Origin: Thermoplasmatota archaeon
GTDB lineage: Archaea; Thermoplasmatota; E2; DHVEG-1
Reading direction: 5' to 3'
Assembly (NCBI GenBank): GCA_018334795.1
Contig: JAGXLH010000052.1
Span: forward strand, 1-11,580
Length of the DNA: 11,580 nt
The notes beneath the pieces are model-generated. The model worked only from the letters and a program-made list of their open reading frames with translations. It was not told where the DNA came from and ran no database searches. The position numbers and the translations under genes were made by a program. Below, in pieces: positions 6,669 through 11,580 of this stretch (its first letter is position 1; each line of letters opens with the position of its first letter).

Positions 6669-7436
6669 ATGACCAATGATATTCAAATCATTGAACATGA
6701 AGAAATGGATTTATCAAATTGTATGCTTGCAGTATCATTTCCAACAGTTGGACTTGTGAGTACAATAGCAGCACACCATATCGTGGATTCATTAAAACTA
6801 AAAGAAATCGGTGCTATCGTTTCAAACAAATTTATGCCCACTACCATCATCCATAACAAATATCCCTCCCCCCCAGTTCGAATTTACGCAGGAAAAAAGA
6901 AATGTGGACCAAAAGATGGCTGTGATCAAATTGCAGTGATTATGTCTGAGTTTATGCCACCCTATGAAATCATTGATTCATTAGTTGATACTATACTTGA
7001 ATGGGCAGAACGAAAAAATTGTCGAGTGATCACTTCTTTTGAAGGATCTCATGCAAAAAATAAGACAGATGAAAAAGAAAAAAAGGTCCTTGGTGTGGCA
7101 AGTAATAAGTATATGCAAAGTATCCTAGAAAAATTTAATATTTCTCAAATGGGAGAAGGTATGATCACTGGTGTTACGGGTGTTTTACTATATAAAACTG
7201 CTTTGCAAAATCTAAACATGATGTGTTTGCTATCAAGAGTATATTCGAAATTCCCTGATTCAAGAGCAGCAGCAGAACTCATCCAAGTCTTAGACGTTAT
7301 GCTTCCTGGCATTAAACTAGATCCTAAACCATTATATGATGAAGCGGGACGTATTGAGGAAAAAATTAAATCATACATGGAAGAATCAAAACCAACTGCT
7401 CCTCAATCTAGATTTTCAATGGATATGTATCGTTAA
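6669..7436 (+). CDS. PAC2-family proteasome-assembly chaperone (PbaA/PbaB-like)
   Basis: A 255-residue soluble protein of the PAC2 family (COG1938). Diagnostic segments are LAVSFPTVGLVSTIAAHHIV near the N-terminus, then IGAIVSNKFMPTTIIHN, PPVRIYAGKKKCG, IAVIMSEFMPPYEI, VITSFEG, MGEGMITGVTGVLLY, and a C-terminal PDSRAAAELIQVLD helix. Archaeal members bind 20S proteasome alpha subunits or the assembled particle. A helical tail (about 225-241) leads to a disordered end whose last three residues are Met-Tyr-Arg, fitting the hydrophobic-Tyr-X (HbYX) motif that docks into pockets of the alpha ring. The start has GGTGA seven bases upstream. The thioredoxin reductase gene follows after 28 bp, so the two are probably co-transcribed. 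PbaA and PbaB cannot be told apart by eye. Confidence 0.9.
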   Translation: MTNDIQIIEHEEMDLSNCMLAVSFPTVGLVSTIAAHHIVDSLKLKEIGAIVSNKFMPTTIIHNKYPSPPVRIYAGKKKCGPKDGCDQIAVIMSEFMPPYEIIDSLVDTILEWAERKNCRVITSFEGSHAKNKTDEKEKKVLGVASNKYMQSILEKFNISQMGEGMITGVTGVLLYKTALQNLNMMCLLSRVYSKFPDSRAAAELIQVLDVMLPGIKLDPKPLYDEAGRIEEKIKSYMEESKPTAPQSRFSMDMYR

Positions 7437-7464
7437 TCTTAACGATATTGGATGGGATAGAATC

Positions 7465-9096
7465 ATGAAAACGCACAATCGAAAGGATTGGAGTCTGCCA
7501 GAGGAAACAAAAGAGGTTTTGAGGAAACGGTTTAAGGACCTTGATGAATCTGTTCACCTTGCCGTTTTTACCAAAAAGGGTGAAAATGATGAATTCAACC
7601 AGATCACTCAATTATTTGTTAAAGAACTATCTTTAATCTCAGAAAAGATAACCGTAGACTTTCATACCCTGGGAGATGACATAGCAAAAAAATACAACAT
7701 ATCTCATTCACCAACTGTCATGATTCAACCTGAAAAATATCATATTTGGTATACGGGTGCACCGTTTGGTGAAGAAGGACGTTCTTTTATTGATGCCATC
7801 TTAATGATATCGCAAAATGATAGTAGACTCTCACAGGAATCTCGAAAACGGCTTGCTGAATTAAAAGAAAAACGTCATGTGATGGTATTTGTTACGTTAT
7901 CCTGCCCTTATTGCCCGGGTCAAGTGATCAATGGATTCAAAGCAGCAATTGAACGCCCTGATTTAATCTCAGCTGAATGTGTGGATGCATCTGAACAGAT
8001 GCATATATCGGAACAATTCAATGTAGGATCTGTTCCGCACACGGTAATTAATGAAAAATCAATTAGTAAGGGACTTGAGCCAGAAGAAAAATTTATCGAA
8101 GAACTAATCACGCTTGAAAAAGTTGAGTTAGAAAAAAGTTATGATGACCATGCAACGGAGCAAAAAGTAGAAGTTGATTTGATCGTGGTTGGTGCCGGTC
8201 CTGCTGGATTAACAGCAGGGATTTATGGTGCACGAAGTGGACTAAAAACAGTTGTAATAGAAAAAGGAAATATTGGTGGTCAATTAGCAATCACCCCTGT
8301 TGTTGAAAATTGGCCAGGTTTTAAAAGCATACCCGGTCAAGAATTAATGGAAATGATTACTGCACAAACCAAGGAATACGTGTCAATCTTGGATAACGAA
8401 CCAATTCATGAAATCAAAGTTGGAAAACACATTGAAGCCATTACTTCAAAACGAGTGTTTCAGGGAAAAGCATTGATTTTAGCCACTGGCACTACTCATC
8501 GAAAAATAGGAGTAAATGGTGAGGAATATTTGTATGGGCATGGGGTAAGTTATTGTGCAACTTGCGATGGATATTTATACAAAAATAAACAGGTTATTGT
8601 TGTAGGGGGTGGAAATTCAGCGTTAACTGATGCGTTGTATCTTCATAATGTTGGAGCACAAGTGACTATTGTGCATCGACGTGATGAATTTCGAGCTGAA
8701 CATCATTTACAGCAATCAGTAAAACAAGAAAAAATTAAGGTAGTGTGGAATTCGGAAGTTAAAGAAATAAGCGGATCAAAACAAGTTGAAAAGGTAGTAT
8801 TGTTTAATAATCAATCAAAAGAAACTGATACGGTTAAGACTGATGCTGTTTTTGTTTCCATTGGTGAAACTCCAATGAATCAGTTAGCTGGACAAATTGG
8901 ATTAAACCTTGATGAATCTGGGTATGTACGGGTGAATCGTTTCGGTCGAACGAATATTCCTCGGTTATATGCAGCTGGTGATATTACAGGTGGGGTTCGT
9001 CAGATTGTAACTGCTGTTGGGGAAGGAGCAACTGCGGCAACATCAGCTTTTGAGGATATTTCTCATCCTTATTGGCAACCTGTACAAAAAAAATGA
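7465..9096 (+). CDS. thioredoxin reductase fused to tandem thioredoxin folds (AhpF-like)
   Basis: The frame is open from 7336, but the first ATG after the PAC2 stop is at 7465; this gives 543 residues and fits the domain limits. Residues about 10-120 form a thioredoxin fold without CxxC (HLAVFTKKGEND at the active-site position; SHSPTVMI keeps the cis-Pro). Residues about 135-225 form a second fold with CPYC (Cys147, Cys150) and VPHT (Pro191). The flavoprotein part has GAGPAG (243-248, FAD), CATC (Cys364, Cys367), GGGNSA (381-386) and HRRDEFR (404-410), the last typical of NADPH-specific thioredoxin reductases, and ends with AAGDITGG. Electrons probably flow NADPH, FAD, CATC, then CPYC to a peroxiredoxin or disulfide target. 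The architecture is that of AhpF, but the NADPH motif is TrxB-like. It is the middle gene of a likely three-gene operon. Confidence 0.92.
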   Translation: MKTHNRKDWSLPEETKEVLRKRFKDLDESVHLAVFTKKGENDEFNQITQLFVKELSLISEKITVDFHTLGDDIAKKYNISHSPTVMIQPEKYHIWYTGAPFGEEGRSFIDAILMISQNDSRLSQESRKRLAELKEKRHVMVFVTLSCPYCPGQVINGFKAAIERPDLISAECVDASEQMHISEQFNVGSVPHTVINEKSISKGLEPEEKFIEELITLEKVELEKSYDDHATEQKVEVDLIVVGAGPAGLTAGIYGARSGLKTVVIEKGNIGGQLAITPVVENWPGFKSIPGQELMEMITAQTKEYVSILDNEPIHEIKVGKHIEAITSKRVFQGKALILATGTTHRKIGVNGEEYLYGHGVSYCATCDGYLYKNKQVIVVGGGNSALTDALYLHNVGAQVTIVHRRDEFRAEHHLQQSVKQEKIKVVWNSEVKEISGSKQVEKVVLFNNQSKETDTVKTDAVFVSIGETPMNQLAGQIGLNLDESGYVRVNRFGRTNIPRLYAAGDITGGVRQIVTAVGEGATAATSAFEDISHPYWQPVQKK

Positions 9097-9153
9097 TGGA
9101 AAAATTGAATCAAAATGATGAAATGAATAATTGAATTATCAATTGTATGATAC

Positions 9154-9816
9154 GTGGTGACCTCTTTGTTTGAAGAATGTTTGGGTTTATTATCTAAGGG
9201 AATAGCAAGTAATGATGGAACAATAAAAATAACGGATTTATTACGGGGTAGATCAACAAAGGAAAAAAGAGCAACGATTTTTATTAGGAAAGATAAGGAC
9301 ATAGTCAATTTAATGAATGTTACTTTTTTTGTTGGTATTAAACCCTGGTATTATCCCTGGATTGAAATTGCTTACAGCTATGATTTTAAAATAGATGATT
9401 CAAAGGTTTTTTTCTATATTAATTCTGATATTGAAATAACATTGGTTCATCTTTTTTGTGATGCTCTTCCGCCTGCAGGAAAATTATTTGTTTCATATGA
9501 TCCTGATGATGAAACTCGAAAGGGGCTAATGATGAATATTCCAATGGTTCTTTCTCGTCTTGGTTTTCTTATGTTTACGTACGGATGTACCTGGTTTAAG
9601 GATTGGTATTTTCCAGAAGGAGGTTTTGAAGGTGGCCAAAAATTACAAGGAGAAAAACCATTAACACCAACTGATAAAAAACGGCATTTAGGTCAATTGA
9701 AAAATGAAGTATTAGATTTTATTTTAGAAAAAAAGAAGCAATCTTACATCAGTCCCTTAGAAGAAAAAGCGCTGAATCGAGGAAATATTTTCTTAAAAAA
9801 TATTGGTATTGATTAG
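9154..9816 (+). CDS. DUF1122-like archaeal protein
   Basis: A cytoplasmic protein of up to 220 residues. The best landmarks are KPWYYPWIEI (63-72), PAGKLFVSYDPDDETRKG (107-124), and WFKDWYFPEGGFEGGQKL with following EKP (147-169). From memory these fit DUF1122, an archaeal family of unknown function; I could not confirm it. The alternating strands and helices with a G-x-L-F-V-x-Y segment resemble an acyltransferase-type alpha/beta fold, but no catalytic residues can be named. The start is uncertain: the frame opens at GTG 9154, yet a GGTGA ribosome site at 9156-9160 better serves the TTG at 9166. It lies 57 bp after the reductase gene and overlaps the convergent regulator by 4 bp. Confidence 0.65.
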   Translation: MVTSLFEECLGLLSKGIASNDGTIKITDLLRGRSTKEKRATIFIRKDKDIVNLMNVTFFVGIKPWYYPWIEIAYSYDFKIDDSKVFFYINSDIEITLVHLFCDALPPAGKLFVSYDPDDETRKGLMMNIPMVLSRLGFLMFTYGCTWFKDWYFPEGGFEGGQKLQGEKPLTPTDKKRHLGQLKNEVLDFILEKKKQSYISPLEEKALNRGNIFLKNIGID

Positions 9817-10157
9817 TCTTCAATTTCAACGACGCATGCATCACAATAAAAGGAGAATATGCCGCTTTTTCGCATAATTTTACAAATACGGCAGGTTTCT
9901 GAAAGAATCTTAGTTTCTCCAATCTCAAATATTCTTCCGGCTGATTTTTTGATTTCTGCTAATATTTTTTCATCGATAATCTTAATTTTTCCACGTTTTC
10001 CGGATAAATATTGAGAGATTGCAGCAGGTGTTACTCCAAGTTTTTCTGCGGTTTGTTTCTGATTTAATTCGTAATCATTGATGAGACTTTCAGCAATTTC
10101 TCGACGGATAACAGGAAGTCCACTCCAGACCATGAATTCACACGGAGTTTGTTTCAT
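9813..10157 (-). CDS. HTH transcriptional regulator with C-terminal zinc site (COG2522-like)
   Basis: A 114-residue DNA-binding protein. An N-terminal helix (PCEFMVWSGLPVIRREIAE) precedes a classical helix-turn-helix (about 30-52; LNQKQTAEKLGVTPAAISQY) followed by the LSGKRG turn. The C-terminus carries CRIC and CDAC (Cys89, Cys92, Cys105, Cys108), a CxxC-X12-CxxC zinc-binding arrangement. This layout is typical of small archaeal predicted regulators of COG2522. The frame can be extended to a TTG at 10178, but the ATG at 10157 gives the usual family N-terminus. There is no ribosome site before it; the possible TATA sequences at 10180-10211 would give a very short or absent leader. The target genes are unknown; its own upstream region has operator-like repeats. 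Confidence 0.87.
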   Translation of the reverse strand: MKQTPCEFMVWSGLPVIRREIAESLINDYELNQKQTAEKLGVTPAAISQYLSGKRGKIKIIDEKILAEIKKSAGRIFEIGETKILSETCRICKIMRKSGIFSFYCDACVVEIED

Positions 10158-10188
10158 ATTCTTAATAAATACATTCAATATACTTAAA

Positions 10189-10208
10189 ATTAACGGCCCT
10201 TAATTTAT
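10189..10208 (+). repeat. promoter-like direct repeat, copy 1
   Basis: ATTAACGGCCCTTAATTTAT matches the segment at 10347-10366 at 17 of 20 positions without gaps. Both copies end in the beginning of a TATA-type sequence. They may be duplicated BRE/TATA plus regulator-binding sites. Confidence 0.5.
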
Positions 10209-10211
10209 AAA
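10204..10211. promoter_or_regulatory. palindromic TATA box upstream of the HTH gene
   Basis: TTTATAAA reads the same on both strands. On the minus strand it predicts a start near 10181 for the regulator gene, with a leader of about 24 nt. On the plus strand it would start a transcript near 10234, where I see no convincing gene. Confidence 0.4.
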
Positions 10212-10346
10212 TGATATGATCGTGGCCATGGGATTTTTGTTTTATTTGAGATTATTTGCACAAAAAGATAGAAAATTATATATAATATGAACGAGTAACA
10301 TATGTTAATAGGGTGAGTGTATAATTAATTGAATTCAAGGAAAAAT

Positions 10347-10366
10347 ATTAACAGGCCTTGATTTAT
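10347..10366 (+). repeat. promoter-like direct repeat, copy 2
   Basis: ATTAACAGGCCTTGATTTAT is the second copy of the element at 10189-10208, 158 bp apart. Its TATA portion (TTTATTTAA, 10362-10370) sits 26 bp before the base of the second candidate RNA stem. Confidence 0.5.
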
Positions 10367-10370
10367 TTAA
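10362..10370 (+). promoter_or_regulatory. TATA box for the candidate RNA at 10390
   Basis: TTTATTTAA is centred at 10366, predicting a transcript start at about 10392, essentially the first base of the long stem at 10390. The support is this geometry. Confidence 0.4.
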
Positions 10371-10389
10371 GGGGACAAACTTAAAAAAC

Positions 10390-10505
10390 GTGGTGGAAAT
10401 CCAAGGAAAAAAGAAGGAACAATACCTCCTTCGCATAAATTCCTCCCAACATATTTCGCCTTCCTTCCCTCTCTTTTTAAAAAACGGTTTCCATCACCCA
10501 CCACC
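10390..10505 (+). ncRNA. candidate structured RNA with long terminal stem
   Basis: GTGGTGGAAATCC (10390-10402) pairs with GGTTTCCATCAC (10486-10497): twelve pairs including one G-U, with a single bulged U at 10400. Nested inside, AAGGAA (10403-10408) can pair with TTCCTT (10461-10466) and GAAGGA (10413-10418) with TCCTTC (10427-10432, eight-base loop). The 3' flank repeats CCACC, so GTGGTGG can also pair perfectly with CCACCAC at 10498-10504, a competing form. The Ogg2 gene seems to have its own TATA box further down (10549-10556), which makes this an independent small RNA more likely than a leader. The interior is purine-rich then pyrimidine-rich, so some pairing could arise from composition alone. 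No known family is recognised. Confidence 0.4.
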
Positions 10506-10548
10506 CACCAAAAAACAAAAAAATCATTAACCCCGTTAATTATTAATC

Positions 10549-10556
10549 TTATAAAA
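10549..10556 (+). promoter_or_regulatory. TATA box for the Ogg2-permease operon
   Basis: TTATAAAA is centred about 35 bp before the ATG at 10588. The transcript should start a little before the GGAG ribosome site at 10575-10578, leaving a very short leader. Confidence 0.45.
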
Positions 10557-10587
10557 TCAACACAATAATTAGCTGGAGTAACTCACC

Positions 10588-11217
10588 ATGACCACACTCA
10601 CAACCAAAATCAAGACCCTAAAACAAGACACACAACTAACAAATACAATTAACCAAACAATAAAAACATTCAAGCAATACAAAAAAAACGCAACAAACAA
10701 CGAATTATTCTCAGAACTCAGCTATTGTATACTCACAGCAAACTGTCAAGCACAAACATGTATGAATATCCAAAAAACATTTCCACACTCTTTTTCAACT
10801 GCAACAAAGAACCAAATTAAAAAACATCTAAAAAAACATCATTATCGTTTTCCAAATATCCGATCTCAATACATCATTGAATCTCAACCATACAAAAACA
10901 AATTCAAACAAATACTCAAAACACTTGATACCATTCAAAGAAGAAAATGGTTCATTGACAAGATAAAAGGGTTAGGGATGAAAGAAGCAAGTCATTTTCT
11001 CAGAAACATTGGCTACGATGACTATGCAATTATCGACACCCACATCCTTTCAACACTTCAAACACACAAAATCATTGAAAAACCAAAAACAATAACTAAA
11101 AACAAATACTTACAAATCGAACAGCAACTGGAAGATATAGCAAAAGAAACAGAATTATCACTTGCAACTCTTGATCTTTATCTTTGGTATATGCAAACAG
11201 GAATGATTCTCAAATGA
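10588..11217 (+). CDS. ogg: 8-oxoguanine DNA glycosylase/AP lyase, Ogg2 type
   Basis: A 209-residue base-excision repair enzyme of the HhH-GPD superfamily (COG1059). ELSYCILTANCQAQ (about 43-56) is the typical Ogg2 first helix block. The helix-hairpin-helix KGLGMKEASHFLRNIGYDDY is followed by AIIDTHIL, giving Lys132 as the Schiff-base nucleophile and Asp150 as the catalytic acid. The protein ends in Lys209; a C-terminal lysine is a known conserved feature of archaeal Ogg2 used in recognising 8-oxoguanine, and the length is that of the family. It excises 8-oxoguanine and nicks the abasic site. GGAG precedes the ATG by nine bases. The coding strand is very rich in A and C and poor in G, unlike the upstream genes. 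The stop overlaps the next gene's start as ATGA. Confidence 0.93.
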   Translation: MTTLTTKIKTLKQDTQLTNTINQTIKTFKQYKKNATNNELFSELSYCILTANCQAQTCMNIQKTFPHSFSTATKNQIKKHLKKHHYRFPNIRSQYIIESQPYKNKFKQILKTLDTIQRRKWFIDKIKGLGMKEASHFLRNIGYDDYAIIDTHILSTLQTHKIIEKPKTITKNKYLQIEQQLEDIAKETELSLATLDLYLWYMQTGMILK

Positions 11218-11580
11218 AAAATACCAAAAAACCCACAGAATCCATCGATAAAACAGATCCAATCTGTGGAATGAAAGGAACCATTCCAGCACACGGACAT
11301 TATTTCTGCAGTCAACACTGCATTGAAAAATATGAACAACAAAACCATATATCAACAAATGAAAAATATTGCCCCAGCTGCCATGTTGACCAGAAAAAAG
11401 CATGGTACAAACAAAAATTATTCATCGTCACACTCATCACCATTCTCACACTTATCTCTAGTAACTTTATTCCATTTCTCCATCCATTCACAGATGCATT
11501 CTATGAATATTTCATGATGATCTGGTGGGCAATACTACTTGGTTTTCTCATCGGTGGAATCATCGATCACTTCATTCCTC
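11214..11580 (+). CDS. permease with N-terminal YHS/TRASH-like metal domain (3' truncated)
   Basis: The ATG at 11214 overlaps the Ogg2 stop by 4 nt, and the frame stays open to the window end (122 residues visible). Residues 15-40, DPICGM then YFCSQHCIEKYE, resemble a YHS/TRASH metal-binding domain (Cys18, Cys32, Cys36), although the first spacing is shorter than usual. A second pair, CPSC (Cys53, Cys56), follows. Next come a hydrophobic helix (about 68-84), a linker, and a second helix in MMIWWAILLGFLIGGIIDHF (101-120), which matches the start of COG0701 permeases (DUF318; the group including ArsP and YraQ). These move metals, organoarsenicals or related solutes across the membrane; the cysteines suggest metal sensing or delivery. 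The substrate is unknown. It shares the A/C-rich composition of the Ogg2 gene and is probably translated by coupling. Confidence 0.78.
   Translation, partial: MKNTKKPTESIDKTDPICGMKGTIPAHGHYFCSQHCIEKYEQQNHISTNEKYCPSCHVDQKKAWYKQKLFIVTLITILTLISSNFIPFLHPFTDAFYEYFMMIWWAILLGFLIGGIIDHFIP

Noticed and set aside
7336..7464. N-terminal extension of the thioredoxin reductase into the PAC2 gene
   Set aside because: The extra 43 residues overlap PAC2 coding sequence out of frame and fit no domain; the ATG at 7465 starts at the right place.
9085..9140. C/D box RNA suggested by ATGATGG and ATGATGA
   Set aside because: The only possible D boxes read TTGA rather than CTGA, and the guide spacing is too short.
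10216..10290. 24-codon frame after a strong TATA box
   Set aside because: The TATA box would start transcription inside or after its start codon, and there is no ribosome site.
11323..11517. 64-codon plus-strand frame near the end
   Set aside because: It is a shadow of the permease, which is in a different frame and runs off the window.

Overview
The window looks like an AT-rich euryarchaeal chromosome, most plausibly a Thermoplasmatota-type lineage; the phylum is a guess from gene content. Archaeal markers are a PAC2-family proteasome-assembly chaperone, an Ogg2-type 8-oxoguanine glycosylase, a short COG2522-like HTH/zinc regulator, a DUF1122-like protein, and TATA-type promoters about 26 bp before likely transcript starts, some giving very short or no leaders. 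I see no rRNA, tRNA, CRISPR array, transposase or phage gene.

Layout. Positions 1-2613 (+): the 3' part of a PNPOx-like flavin split-barrel gene overlaps by 26 nt a PEP-synthase/rifampin-phosphotransferase-like enzyme with an ATP-grasp domain, a central domain and a phosphohistidine domain. 2702-3253 (-): a lipocalin lipoprotein, unusual for an archaeon. 3254-3725: gene-free, with a TATA box followed by a candidate structured RNA closed by a 12-bp stem. 3726-3878 (+): a 50-residue Cys-rich protein with a very strong ribosome binding site. 3914-5185 (-): a secreted M14 zinc carboxypeptidase with a Ca-binding type insertion. 5186-5556: divergent promoter region with a helically phased heptamer repeat. 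5557-5925 (+): a DUF3783-like protein. 5999-6574 (+): an unrecognised, extremely hydrophobic protein with 11-residue periodicity. 6669-9816 (+): a probable operon of PAC2 chaperone, AhpF-like thioredoxin reductase fusion and DUF1122-like protein. 9813-10157 (-): the convergent HTH/zinc regulator. 10158-10587: gene-free, with a duplicated promoter-like element and a second candidate structured RNA. 10588 to the end (+): Ogg2, translationally coupled to the N-terminal part of a metal-type permease that runs off the window. These last two genes have strikingly C-rich, G-poor coding strands unlike the rest.

Themes. Protein quality control (PAC2), thiol redox (thioredoxin reductase) and oxidative DNA repair (Ogg2) suggest a housekeeping and stress neighbourhood, with the lipocalin and carboxypeptidase acting at the cell surface. 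I cannot identify a complete new multi-gene system. The most promising unknowns are the two candidate RNAs, the hydrophobic hendecad protein, the C-terminal HbYX-like tail of the PAC2 protein, and the compact RPH-like enzyme.
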